Below, piece by piece: positions 12,314 through 23,973 of a stretch of 64,000 nucleotides of DNA. Position numbers and translations under genes: made by a program. The notes under the pieces were generated by a model. It had not been told where the DNA came from and searched no databases. It saw only the letters and a list, made by a program, of their open reading frames with translations. Origin of the DNA: Heracleum sosnowskyi (lineage: Eukaryota > Streptophyta > Magnoliopsida > Apiales > Apiaceae); assembly GCA_030848705.1 (NCBI GenBank), contig CM061240.1, positions 23,331,001-23,395,000 of the forward strand, read 5' to 3'. Each line of letters begins with the position of its first letter. Position 1 is the stretch's first letter.

Positions 12314-12811
12314 TGTTATTCTTTAAAAACTTGAGAATTGATATTTGAAAACAGTTAGGGTTCGTAAGCACAGAGAGAGATAGAAAACTAAAAAACTGAT
12401 GATGAGAGAGTAATTAATGATTTAGAACAAGCAAAAGTAATTTGTTTAGAACAAAACTTTACTCTCATTAACATGTGGCAAGATATGATTTGTGCGCAAA
12501 TAATTAGTGGACAGATTACGTGTGTAATTAAATAAAACTGCACCGCTTTTTATGTGTATGTATATGTATATCTATAACAGTGCAACACACACACGCATAC
12601 AGTTGTACTACTAAAACTCAATCGTCCATCAGCAGATACTGACGAAAAATTAGGCACAAATTAAGCAAAGAAATACTGACCTGTACATCAGGATTGACCA
12701 GTTGACTTCCTGTCAGGATTGAGTCCTATCAGGATTTGATCAAAAATACATACCTTTCTGAATAACCATCAGGATTTGACAGTTATCAGGATTTCCTCTC
12801 TGTAGCTTTCC
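12314..12811 (-). repeat. Spacer between RNase H and the extra ORF, with ATCCTGAY repeats
   Basis: At 12685-12800, five copies of an octamer (ATCCTGAT or ATCCTGAC on the minus strand) lie within about 115 bp. The rest is AT-rich with a TATA-like, CA-rich stretch around 12545-12600, a possible internal promoter for the downstream ORF (inference). Confidence 0.5.
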
Positions 12812-14330
12812 TCATAAATTCTCAAAGTTCATCATTCCAAGTTCATTCACCAACTTATTGAAAGTAGCTTCAGACAGTGGCTTGGTGAATATATCAGCTA
12901 GTTGTTGATCAGTAGGAACAAAGTGAAGTTCAATTGTTCCTTCCAAAACCTGTTCTATTATGAAGTGATATCTAATACTGATGTGTTTAGTAAGAGAATG
13001 TTGAACTGGATTTCCTGTCATTGAAATAGAACTTTGGTTATCACAATAAATAGGGATTTTTGAGTATGACAGGCCAAAATCTAACAACTGATTTCTCATC
13101 CACATTATCTGAGCACAACAGCTTCCTGCAGCAATGTACTCAGCTTCTGCAGTTGAAGTGGAAATGGATTTTTGCTTTTTACTGAACCATGAAACTAGTC
13201 TTCCACCCATAAACTGACAGCTTCCTGAAGTACTTTTCCTGTCTATTTTGCATCCTGCAAAATCAGCATCTGAATAACCACACAACCCAAAATCTGATTC
13301 CCTTGCATACCAAAGGCCAAGTGACGGAGTGCCTTTGAGATATCTGAAAATTCTTTTGACTGCAATCAGATGGGGTTCTCTAGGTTTTGCTTGAAATCTT
13401 GCACACAGACAGGTTGCAAACATGATATCTGGTCTACTTGCAGTGAGATACAATAGAGAGCCAATCATTCCTCTTTAGTGAGTTACATCTACCTCAGCAC
13501 CTTGATCAGGATCAAGTTTGGTAGCTGTAGCTATGGGAGTTGTAGCAAGAGAACTATCTTGCATGTTAAACCTTGTCAATAAATTCCTTGTATATTTAGA
13601 CTGATTGATAAAAATCCCTTCATCAGTCTGTTTAACTTGAAGACCAAGAAAGTAGCTCATTTCTCCCATCATGCTCATTTGATATCTTGACTGCATAAGC
13701 TTAGAAAACTTTTCACACAGCTTATTATTTGTTGACCCAAAAATGATATCATCAACATAAATCTGAACTAACAACAAATCCTTACCATGATTCAAACAGA
13801 ATAGAGTTTTATCAATAGCACCTCGTTTGAATCCACTTTCCAGTAAGAATTGAGCTAAGGTTTCATACCATGCTCTTGGAGCTTGCTTTAGTCCATAAAG
13901 TGCCTTATCCAATCTGTAGACATGATCTGGATATTTAGGATCAATGAAACCAGGAGGTTGTTCGACATAAACTTCTTCCTCCAGTTCACCATTTAAGAAA
14001 GCACTTTTAACATCCATTTGGAAAACCTTGAATTGCTTATGAGCTGCATAAGCAAGAAATATCCCGATGGCTTCTAGTCTTGTAACAGGAGCAAAAGTTT
14101 CATCATAGTCAATTCTCTTTTGTTGAGAATACCCCTTTGCAACTAGTCTAGCTTTTTTTTTCTGATTATTACTCTATTAGAATCAGTCTTGTTCTTGAAA
14201 ATCCACTTTGTACCAACAATTGATCTATTCTTTGGTCTTGGTACCAGTTTCCAGAATTCATTCCTTTCAAATTCATTCAGTTCTTCTTGCATTGCAGTAA
14301 CCCAATTTTGTTTGATGTCATCTTTTTATT
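12812..14330 (-). pseudogene. Copia reverse transcriptase-RNase H, degenerate
   Basis: The minus-strand translation gives the copia RT core, including DVKSAFLNGELEEEVYVEQP, a polymerase motif YVDDIIFGS, and the RNase H region with GYSDADFAG, STAEAEYIAA and KHISIRYHFI. RNase H ends normally at 12812-12814. Lesions: a stop at 13472-13474 where Tyr is usual before RGMIGSLLYLT, and a frameshift at the poly-T run near 14150 that disconnects the RT N-terminus (14155-14330). The YVDDIIFGS wording favours the Sirevirus lineage. Confidence 0.88.
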
Positions 14331-15172
14331 CCATCAGATCTTTTAACTTCCAATTTTGAAAGCGTAGCTATAACGGATAATTATAAGGGCAATAACAAAT
14401 TAGACAAATGTAGTATACACTATGTATGTATATATATAATTACAATTTTGTTTATTCAACCTGAGATAAGATATAGAAGATTTCCATCCAGTTGATATTC
14501 TTTATTTCTAGAAATAGTTTTTTTAATTATATAGAAAACGTAATTAAAATCAAATTAATTTTAAAATTGAAATATCAACCTGTATATAGATCCAAAAGAT
14601 TCCCATTCAATTGAATTTTTTTATTTCCATAAAAAACTTTTTGTTATATATAGAAACGTAAAAGGTCATTAGTTGAATTGAAAAATTATATAAAATTAAA
14701 CAAAAAAAAACTTCGTTACCAATACATGTGTCATATATTTTTTTTGCGATGTTTTTCATTATGTTTATTCTACTACTCAATAATTTAAGAATCTCTTCTT
14801 TAACGATATCTTTCTCTTCCGACAGATCTTTACAATTCCAATTCTGAAGACGTAACTGTAAGGGATAATTATAAGGGGACTAAGAAATCGGTCAAATACA
14901 TTGTAAATTATGTATATATAATTAAAATTTTGTATATACAACATGGGCTAAAATTTATAAGATTGTCATCCAGTTGAGTTTCTTTATTTCTAGAAACAAC
15001 TTTTTATATATACATAAAACACAAGAGATCATTATCTGAATCGAATAATTCTAAAAATTTAGAAAAAAAGAAACTTTTGATAGTAATACCTGGGACACAA
15101 TTTTTTTTTGTGAATTTAATCATTACGTTCATCTCACTGTTCAACAGTTTCAGAATAGGAGTCTAAGAAATT
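14331..15172. repeat. AT-rich tandem duplication (~490 bp)
   Basis: The blocks starting near 14335 (CAGATCTTTTAACTTCCAAT) and near 14822 (CAGATCTTTACAATTCCAAT) align over about 350 bp with many substitutions. A third, weaker copy of the second half lies at 14570-14760. No coding potential is seen. It is an old duplication of unknown origin. Confidence 0.6.
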
Positions 15173-16487
15173 AGCTCAATATCGTACAAAGTATGAATGA
15201 TTTAAATATTGTAAGCATATTCATGAATTAACTAACCGTACAGGATATATAGAGTTAAATTCATTTGGGACTATTTAAATATAATAAGGGTAGTCATCAT
15301 GAATAAAGAATCAATATAACAGGACAAATATAATTGAATTCAATTTATGCACTTGTGATTCGTGATGTAAATATTCGAACCTCTACACAACTTGCTAACA
15401 AAAACATGGCATGCTGAAAAGTAAATTTACATGTCCACAACTTGTATTCGATTAGTGACTTTTTTTGTACTTTGGCGATGGACAACGATCACTTCATCGG
15501 TAATAACGACCTACAATCGTATTCGTTGGTGTTTCATATTTTAAGTTCAATTCACCAAGACACTAATGCTATAAAAGAATTAGAACTATAATAAAAGAAT
15601 ACAAATTTCAGATGGCCTAAACTACAAATTACACGTACTATAATTTGCTTATGTTGTCATCTTATTGTAACTCCTCCTGCGCCATGGGTATCTATTACAG
15701 ATATAATATAATAATATAATATATTTTGGTACAATATTAATGTAATTTAATAACAATATAATATATTCGTACAATAACAATATAATTTATTGTAGATTTA
15801 GATTAGATTATTATTAAAAACAATATAGAATTTTACTTGAAATAAGAGTTTATGGTAAAATAACAATATAATCTATTTTAGATTAGATATTTTTTTAAAA
15901 TTTCAAAACAACATAGAATTAGTTTTTTCTTAAACAAATTAGAATTTTACATGAAATACGAGTTTAGAGTACAATAATAATATAATATATTTAGATTAGA
16001 TAGTTATAATTTTTTTATTTAAAAATAACATAAAATTTTACAATAATTTATAATATATGAGTCGAACATTGAAGTAGCAAGTGTGTAGTAAATTTATACT
16101 TTCAAAAAAAACTTGATACAAATGTTTAAATTTTATGGCTTAACTATCCATTGTATGTGATCACAAATAATATTGACATATGTATGTCAATGTTATGACA
16201 ATGGCAAAGAAGAAAGATAACATTTTATCATGCAGACTTTTAATTGCTTGTATGTGAAATACAAAAAGTCAAAAATAAAATATTATTTTTTGTAAGACGA
16301 AAAAATCGAAATAATAATAGAATTGTTAGAAGATTGGTGAAAGAAGAGTATTGAATAAAACAAAAATAATTGAAAAACAACACAAAGTTCTACTTGGTGA
16401 AATAGGAGTTTAGGATATAATAATTTTACTACATTAAATAGGAGTTTAGGGTATAATATAATCTATTTTAAATTAAATAATTATGTA
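15173..16487. other. AT-rich intergenic sequence with degenerate repeats
   Basis: There is no gene. Between 15720 and 16480 a unit of roughly 110-120 bp, recognisable by CAATATAATNTATT and TTACTTGAAATAAGAGTTTA, recurs about four times with indels. The rest is featureless. Confidence 0.55.
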
Positions 16488-17616
16488 TCTATACTATTAT
16501 ATTAAAGACGAAACATTGAAAGTTTTGTAGTCTGGTCATGAAAAGTTTTGTAGTCTGGTCACTTCATTCATAGCCGTTAGATATTTTTGATCAAATCATT
16601 GAGAACCGTTAGATAAAATATTAAAATTAGTATATATAATATCTTTTGTATTTTTCCAATGAAAATTTTTGTAGTCTCGTCACTCCATTCATAGCCGTTA
16701 GATATTTTTGATCAAATCATTGAGAACCGTTAGATAAAATATTAAAATTAGTATATATAATATCTTTTGTATTTTTCCTAACTAAAACATCTCATTTTCC
16801 AAAAATATCACAGACAGTTTCATTTAATAAAATAACATAATAAGGTTATAATTGCTAATAATTAACTCATTACCATTTTTAGCCAAAGTGTAAATTCTTT
16901 TTTATATTTTCTAACTAATGTTTCTCTTAACTAAAACCTCAAAAATATCACGGGCTATTCCATTTAGTAGCATAAAATACTAATATTATGAATATATCTC
17001 TCTATCTAAACTATATTATCAAAGACGAAATTTGGTACCTGTTTTTTTGTACCTATTTTTTGATACGATATTTGCCTTATTTAATTATTATAATCAGTTA
17101 CTCTTTCAATTAAATTATATTACCATTTTTTTCTTAAAAAATCAGGGGCAATTTCCTTTTCAGCTAAAACATGTTACTTTTTCTATTTTCTTTGCTAAAA
17201 TCCTTCATTTTTCAAATATATCACGAGAAAACCCTTACATATTTACTTTAAAATCTATTTTAATACTTTTATTTGACAATTACATTTTTCAACTAAAACA
17301 TGTCACATTTTCTATTTTTCTTACTAAACCCCCTCTTTTTTCAAAAATATGACAGACAAATCGTTACTTTTATATTTTAAAATTCAACGAAAACACGTTA
17401 CTTTCTATTTTTATTACTAAAACCCCTCTTTTTCCAAAATATCACGGACAAACCTTTACTTATTTATTTTAAAATTCATTTTAATACTTTTAATTATTTT
17501 AAAATGTCTAACACACCTACTTATTTTTTTTAATAAATGCAATTAATAAAATATAAAATATAAATAATAAAATTAACAATTATTAAAAACAACTCGTGCA
17601 TCGTACGGGTTTTAAG
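16488..17616 (+). mobile_element. Helitron-like non-autonomous unit(s), plus orientation
   Basis: A start resembling plant Helitron 5' ends (TCTATACTATTATATTAAAG, 16488) and an end with a GTGC/GTAC hairpin and TTTTAAGCTA (17592-17617) delimit the block. A second start-like sequence at about 17001 suggests two nested or tandem elements. At 16540-16782 a ~120-bp internal segment is duplicated in tandem. No Rep/helicase gene is present. The Helitron class is inferred from end sequences only; the 3' end lacks a clean CTRR. Confidence 0.45.
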
Positions 17617-18480
17617 CTATATTATTAAAAACGAAACATTAAAAGTTTGGTAGTCGGATAGACGGACGGTCGGTACTTAGTGATTTTACTTAATTACCCT
17701 TACTTATTTTTTTTTTAAAAACTATCATTAAATAACAACATTATTTATAACCAATTACCATTTCAGCTAAAATGCATTACCTTTTTTTTATTTTTTTCTT
17801 AAAAAATCCTCTCTTTTTCTAAAAAAACACGAGCGATTATCTTTTTTAACAAAAACATGCCACTCTTTCTATTTTTTCTTACTAAAATCTCTCATTTTCC
17901 AAAAATATCACCGGCAAATCCTTACTTATTTATTTTAAAATCTATTTTAATACTTTTAATTATGTTACTTTTTCTATTTTTTCATTTTCTAAAAAAATTA
18001 TTATTAAATAATAACATTTTTATAACCAACTACCTTTTTAGCTAAAATACATTATTTTTTCTAACAAAATCTTCTCTTTTTCTAAAAAAATCATGAGCAA
18101 TTACTTTTTCAACTAAAACATGTTACTCTTTCTGATTTTTCTTTACTAAACCCCTCATTTTTCAAAAATATTCTGGACCTTACTTATTTATTGTGAAGCC
18201 TATTTAAATACTTTTAATTACGGACACTTACATTTTCAGCTAAAACATGTTATTTTTTCTATTTTTCCTTACTAAGACCCCTCTTTTTCCAAAAATATCA
18301 CGGGCAAACAGTTATTAATTTATTTTAAAATCTATTTTAATACTTTTAATTATTTAAAAAAGTTTAACACGCCTACTTATTTTTTTTTAGCAAATGCAGA
18401 TTAATAGAATATTAAAACATAAATAATAAAAATAATAATTATTAATAATAATAATCCGTGCATAGCACGCGTTTTAAGTT
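17617..18480 (+). mobile_element. Helitron-like non-autonomous unit, head-to-tail with the previous one
   Basis: It starts with TATTATTAAAAACGAAACATT, closely matching the start at 16488, and ends at a hairpin (CCGTGCATAGCACG, 18456-18469) followed by TTTTAAG. Inside, a ~200-bp module is repeated imperfectly three or four times; it contains AGCTAAAACATGTTACT, a CCCCTCTTTTTCCAAAAAT-like stretch and ATATCACGGGC. Small ORFs here are low-complexity Phe/Leu/Lys peptides and not genes. Confidence 0.45.
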
Positions 18481-18957
18481 AGTATTTTTAAAAGATAAAT
18501 TAGGGTGAAACCAAAAAAAGGTGAAAAAAAAAATACGAACCAAATTTGATATCATGTTAAAGGGGGTTTAGCAAAGGTTATAGATTTGTCATTTATGTAT
18601 CGACAATTAATACCTTAAGCTCTTTTTATTTGCTTCAATTTTTCTGTTTGCCAGTTTTTAAATTTTGTTTTGCTAGGAAATCAAGTTGAGGAAAACTATT
18701 AAAACGTGTATCAAACATGCAAAAATGTTTCAAGTAAACTAATTCTATTAGTATATACAGTTGTAATTTGTTCTGGTTTTATAACAATTATTTAAAAGAT
18801 ATAAATTATGATTAATCAAATTCTTGTTCTATTTTATTTCATAGAATCACATCATAAATTTATATTTTTTATTAATAAGGAAAATAGTGTTTAAATTACG
18901 CACAATAATATTAAAATACTAAATTATCAATTTCTTTATCATGGTCCGATTTGTTAT

Positions 18958-19260
18958 AACTACGTGATTATACGAGATCTATTTAATTTAATTCTTTAGC
19001 TTCATCCAGAATTCGATTAATTGCAAATACGTAATTATACAAAATTTATTTATTTATTTTAAATTCTTAAACTTCAACCAATGTTCAATTCCTTACAATT
19101 AAAAGATTAATTATTTCTTTGAAATTATTTAGTTTCATCCAAGGTTTCATTTCTACAACTACGTAATTATTCAAGATTTATTTATTTACTTTAATTTCTT
19201 AACCTTATCCGGGGTTCGATGACCTATAATTACATAATTAAATAGTATTTATTTATTATA
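18958..19260. repeat. Minisatellite, ~67-70-bp unit, about 4.4 copies
   Basis: Successive diverged units start near 18958, 19027, 19098, 19158 and 19229. Each has TACGTAATTATNCAANATTT, then a TTCTTNANCTTCATCCA-like stretch and an AATTCGAT/GGTTCGAT-like stretch. The sequence is non-coding. Confidence 0.6.
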
Positions 19261-19739
19261 TACTAGATGATAACACCGCGAAGCAGGAGCCTACTTAATC
19301 TACATGAACATTTATATTATTTATATAATATAAATAAGGGGTCATAATAAAAGAACTAGAACTACAATGGAATTACAAATTTTAGATGGGAAAAACTAAA
19401 AAAGTTACTTTTATAATAATATAATATTATTTACCCAATTCTTACAATGTAAATTATGTGTGTGGTGATGAGATGCCAAACATAAATTATAATATTCTGC
19501 ATTTAAATTTAGTCAAGCAAATAAGAGAATTGTTGTGGGAGCAAATTATTGTGAGAGTAAACAATGAGTTCAAAAAACAAATTGCACATATTTTCAACTT
19601 GATTAAAAATGAAACTAAAAATTATACTCAACATTTGACAAAAAAAAATTAACTTCAAAATATACTCAAAAGAGTTAGGAAAAGAAAGATACCTAGACTT
19701 TTGAGTCACACAAGGTTTTTTAAAATTTAACAAATCATT
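19261..19739. other. AT-rich intergenic sequence
   Basis: No gene, RNA or element end is recognisable. A 64-codon ORF at 19458 has no family features and is probably chance. Confidence 0.5.
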
Positions 19740-19985
19740 CTAAGTTACGAGATACTTTCTCTCGTAAGAACAAATCAAACGACGAAACGTTGTGTCGTAA
19801 ATTACATTAATTTTTTATTACATATCGTGGGCCCGCGCTCAAACTTACGACGAAATTTCACTTTGTGACGAAATTTGAACTTTCTACTTGAGCAAAAGTG
19901 ACGAAACAAATTCATCGTAAATAGTGACATTTATGACGAATTCAATGCAAAAATTCTGTCGTAATTGACCTTATTTATTGTAGTG
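19740..19985 (+). mobile_element. CACTA-like 3' terminus or MITE fragment with TCGTAA motifs
   Basis: The block ends in TTATTTATTGTAGTG, whose reverse complement begins CACTACAATAAATAAGG. Several TCGTAA/TTACGAC and GACGAAA motifs occur in both orientations upstream, as in CACTA subterminal regions. I find no matching left end, so it is probably truncated. It is a different family from the 9767/53223 elements. Confidence 0.45.
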
Positions 19986-20384
19986 TTTTGTTTCCTCATA
20001 TTAAGAGCTCTTTAGTTGGTATTCTTAACTTATTTTTACTGGAGTTAAAATATCTATAAAATATATATAAATAAAGAATAAGTATATAAAGTATGATCGG
20101 AGCTGACACAATAATCAATGCAATAACTTAGTTAGAACAACTCATGTCTAGCCATCTAACTCCTAAGTTGCAATTTATGGAATTTGACAACTCTTATGCC
20201 TTTTTTTAAGGAAGCAATAGTGGTTATGTATTCCATTTTCATTAATAAAATATTTATTTTTCTCATTTTTTAAATATAATATCCTAATTTACTAAAAATT
20301 ATATTATTTATAACAATTTTAAGATACATGCTACTAGACTCTAGAAGTTGCTCTAAGAGTTTAATTATTTATAATTAATACAAG
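19986..20384. other. AT-rich intergenic sequence
   Basis: Nothing recognisable. Confidence 0.5.
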
Positions 20385-20817
20385 CCTATAACCCGTGCGA
20401 TGCACGGATGAATTTTAGGATTTTTTATGTTATTATCTATATCTTGATTTATATGATTTTAAAAAGTAATCAAATATAATAATATATGTATGATGTTATT
20501 CTAAGTTATTTTTTTGTATTTTGATTTAAAAAATTCTTAATATGTTGTCGATGAAATATTATCTTGAACTTTTGAATGTATCTTAGAAAAATAGATGATA
20601 TAAATATTTAATAATAATATGTTGTTGACGGGATTCGAACCTTGAACCCGTGGGAGCATTTTAGATATCAAAAAAAGAATATTATTTTAATATTACATCC
20701 AACGGTTCTCATTTACCTATATTTACATCTAACGGTTATTATTTAGAGGACCAAACTAAATAACCAAACTACCAACCAACCAAATAGAGGGTGATTTGCT
20801 TATAATAATATAGTATA
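20385..20817 (-). mobile_element. Helitron-like non-autonomous element, minus orientation, copy a
   Basis: It has a hairpin CCGTGCGATGCACGG at 20393-20407 at one end and GCTTATAATAATATAGTATAG at the other; reversed, the latter gives a TCTATACTAT-type 5' end like those at 16488 and 22268. The body contains GGATTCGAACC (20631-20641) and two ACGGTT-containing stretches. The most complete of four related copies. Confidence 0.5.
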
Positions 20818-21004
20818 GTACACATAGATAGTATAGATACGTACCAAATTAAAATGGGACACGTGGTAACATTTTTTTAGAGTTATTTTTGAGTTCTCGT
20901 CTATTATAATATTATCAATAAAAATTAAGTCGAAGACAGTAAAAACCTTTTAACAGCTCGATATCACGTGATTTACTTAAAGCATTCATTAATGTAATTC
21001 AATT

Positions 21005-21420
21005 AATTTTAACATCCAGTAATTAGACAAATTGCCCGGATGAATTTTAGTATTTTTTTTATCTTATTATCTATATCTTGATTTATATGATTTTAAAAAG
21101 TAATCAAATATAATAATATATGTATGATGTTATTATAAGTTTTTTTTTGTATTTTGATTTTAAAAGTTCTTAATATGTTGTTGATGAAATAATATCTTGA
21201 ACTTTTGAATGTAGCTTAGAAAAATAGATGATATAAATATTTAATAATAATATGTTGTTGACGGGATTCGAACCTTGAACCCGTGGGAGCATTTTAGATA
21301 TCAAAAAAAGAATATTATTTTAATATTACATCTAACGGTTCTCATTTACCTATATTTACATTTAACGGTTATTATTTAGAGGACCAAATCAAATGACCAA
21401 ACTACCAAAATAATAAAGGG
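21005..21420 (-). mobile_element. Helitron-like element, minus orientation, copy b (ends damaged)
   Basis: It aligns with copy a from GGATGAATTTTAG through GGATTCGAACC (21264-21274) to GAGGACCAAATCAAA. Half of the terminal hairpin and the AT-rich 5' end are missing. Confidence 0.45.
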
Positions 21421-21617
21421 TTGACAATTCTGTAATTTTGAAAAATATAAGAATATAATAATAAATTTATTGCCATTTTCTTACTTTTTTTTGTCCTTGA
21501 TTGGCTTTTAATATATATACAAAATAGATAAAATATAATTATACATTAAGATTTTGAAACTAAAAAAATCAAGTTATATAAATAATATAACCCAACATTT
21601 TACTTAAATATGACAAA

Positions 21618-22005
21618 AATAACCCGTGCGATGCACGGATGAATTTTAGTATTTTTAATTTATTATTTTAGTATTTTTATATGATTTATTATTATTTTTT
21701 ATCTTATTTTATTATCATTTATTTGTATTTTGATCTTAAAATTTTTTAATATGTTGTCGACGGAATAATATATTGAACTTTTGAATGTAGCTTAGAAAAA
21801 TAGATGATATAAATATTTAATAATAATAATATGTTATTGACGTGATTCGAATCTTGAACCCGTTGGAGTATTTTAGATACCAAGAAAATAATATTCTTTT
21901 AATATTACATCAAACGGTTCTCATTTATCTATATTTATATCTGACGGTTATTATTTAGAGAACCAAACTACCAACCAACCAAATAGATGGTAGTTTGCTT
22001 ATAAT
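21618..22005 (-). mobile_element. Helitron-like element, minus orientation, copy c
   Basis: The hairpin CCGTGCGATGCACGG is intact at 21624-21638. The body is shorter and more diverged, and its GATTCGAATC box is altered. The distal end stops at GCTTATAATAG, where copy d appears to begin. Confidence 0.45.
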
Positions 22006-22268
22006 AGTATTTTTAATATGATTTTTTAGTATTTTTTATCTTATTTTATTAGCATTTATTTGTATTTTGATCTTAAAATTTTTTAACATGTTGTTGACGG
22101 GATTCGAACCTTGAACCTGTGGGAGCATCTTAGATATCAAAAAAGAATATTCTTTTAATATTACATCCAACGGTTCTCATTTACCTATATTTACATCTAA
22201 GGGTTATTATTTAGAGGACCAAACCAACCAAATAGAGGGTGGTTTGCTTATAATATTATAGTATAGAT
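22006..22268 (-). mobile_element. Helitron-like element, minus orientation, copy d (partial)
   Basis: It contains the GGATTCGAACC box (22100-22110), the two ACGGTT-containing stretches and an intact GCTTATAATATTATAGTATAG end, but no hairpin end. Copies c and d together look like one element with an internal duplication or a nested insertion. Confidence 0.4.
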
Positions 22269-22784
22269 GTTTAAGAGTGAATTAGGCGACTCTGGAAAAC
22301 GCTCTTAGTGGCAAATCACCCCTTTCAAACTCTCATGGTAATAATTAAATACTAAAATTGTGTTAATCCGATATCCATTTATTTTTTCAACATTTAGGTA
22401 TTTTTTTCATTACAAATAAATATATGCAGGCAAAAATTGAACCTAACCCCGGATACAGGACATAACAAAGATAAATGCTTATCACTGTACTTGTATTACA
22501 TGAATAAAAAATAAATCGTTACCACTTTACTTGTATCATAGGGCTCAAATAAACTATTGTTACGTGTTTGTTGTTTGTGAGATCTGCCAAATTGGCATAC
22601 CTTCTTTACCCTTGTATTATTTTTTAGGGAAATTGTGGTCGAAGTTATTTTCAAATAATTCTAAAAGTATTCAACCTACCCATGTAGAAAGTTTATAAAT
22701 AGCATATAGTTACATGCATTTCAATAACATAGTCCTCCTCTACATCTCCTTATAAGTACTTGCTTGCTTCAGAAATCAGAAACA
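22269..22784 (+). promoter_or_regulatory. Upstream region of the dioxygenase gene with TATA box
   Basis: A TATAAATA box lies at 22694-22701, about 85-90 bp before the ATG, in a non-repetitive stretch that follows the last Helitron-like unit. A transcription start near 22725-22735 would fit. The promoter is therefore directly adjoined by Helitron-like sequence at about -500. No other element can be called with confidence. Confidence 0.55.
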
Positions 22785-23959
22785 ATGGCTCCATCTCCCA
22801 CTGATGATTACAGAAATTTCGCAGTAACAAAAGGGCACGGAGTAAAGGGTCTCTCCGATCTCAAGCTCGATGCTTTACCAGAGCAATATATTCAACCTGT
22901 GGAGGAGCGATTAGACATGACAAAAGTCCTGAAGAAAGAGTCCATACCTGTGATTGACATGTCCAATTTGGATGATCCGAAGGTGGCTGATCAGATTGCG
23001 GCTGCTGCTGAAAATTGGGGATTCTTTCAGATTATTAATCATGGAGTCCCCATTGAGGTTCTTGAGAATGTGAAGGAAGCTACACGTAGATTCTTTGCGT
23101 TGCCTGTGGAGGAGAAGATCAAGTTTACCCAAGAACAGTCTCCTACAAATTCTGTTAGGCTTACAACAAGCTTTCTTCCAAAAGTAGACAAAGTTCTCGA
23201 GTGGAAAGATTACCTTAGTATCCTTGTTTCTGATAAGAAGGCTTCCGAATTCTGGCCATCTACATGCAAGTACGTTTATTTTCCATGACTGTCGCCATAA
23301 ATAATTTATTAACTTTATTTATAGTTAATTTATAGTTCAATATTTATATGATGTGTGGAATAACAGTTCTATTGCCTATGTGTTTTAGGAATGATGTAAA
23401 GGAGTATGTGGAGAAGTCTGAGTTTGTCATGAAGTGGCTTCTGAAAGCCCTTATGCAGGGGTTGAATGTGGACATGGACTCATCAAAAGAATCACTTCTA
23501 ATGGGCTCAACCAGAATCAACCTCAACTATTACCCTGTTTGTCCAAACCCGGAGCTTGCAATTGGAGTGGGACGACATTCTGACGTCTCCGCACTCACAT
23601 TTCTCCTTCAAGACAACGTCGGAGGATTACACATCAGAAAGATGGATACCGATACTTGGATTTTCGTGCCTCCTATAGAGGGAGCAGTAGTAATTAACAT
23701 TGGTGATGCTCTTCAAATCTTGAGTAATGGTAAATACAAAAGTGCTGAGCACTGTGTTGCAGCCAATGGAAGCAACGACAGAATTTCGGTGCCAATCTTT
23801 GCTAACCCTAGTCCGGATGATATTATTGGCCCCCTACCTGAGGTGCTCAAGAATGGAGAAAAACCAATATACAAACCCATTCTGTATTCCGATTATGTAA
23901 AACATTTCTACAGGAAATCTCATGACGGGAAGCAAACTCTTGATTTCGCAAAGATGTGA
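22785..23959 (+). CDS. Feruloyl-CoA 6'-hydroxylase / p-coumaroyl-CoA 2'-hydroxylase-like dioxygenase
   Basis: Two exons, 22785-23269 and 23389-23959, joined through a GT/AG intron of 119 bp (phase 2), encode 351 residues; the family is typically about 360. The N-terminal DIOX_N part holds IPVIDMS and WGFFQIINHGVP. The C-terminal double-stranded beta-helix holds the iron ligands His about 224 and Asp about 226 (GRHSDVS) and His about 283 (SAEHCV), and the 2-oxoglutarate-binding Arg about 293 (NDRISVP). The end, YSDYVKHFYRKSHDGK, is typical of this clade. Members ortho-hydroxylate feruloyl- or p-coumaroyl-CoA in the cytosol, giving scopoletin or umbelliferone; which substrate applies cannot be told here. 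The first ATG in good context (AACAATGG) was chosen. The frame is intact. A copia element sits 14 bp after the stop. Confidence 0.9.
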
Positions 23960-23973
23960 TAATTAGTTGTCGG

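Larger units (their letters stand above)
9768..14330 (-). mobile_element. Ty1/copia (Sirevirus-type) retrotransposon, 3' part
   Basis: On the minus strand the order is reverse transcriptase-RNase H (about 14330 to 12812), a spacer (12811-12314), then an additional long ORF (12313 down to the CACTA insertion). An extra ORF downstream of pol is characteristic of Sireviruses. Gag, protease, integrase and the 5' LTR are absent: similarity stops near 14320, where unrelated AT-rich sequence begins. The 3' LTR, if it exists, would lie beyond the left end of the CACTA element, outside the window. Confidence 0.75.

Noticed and set aside
17032..18045. Phe/Leu-rich ORFs that look like membrane peptides
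   Set aside because: They come from T-rich, low-complexity sequence in Helitron-like repeats; hydrophobicity follows from base composition.
20631..20641. A tRNA gene in the Helitron-like copies
   Set aside because: Only the T-arm/B-box word is present; no acceptor stem, D-arm or anticodon loop can be folded from the flanks.
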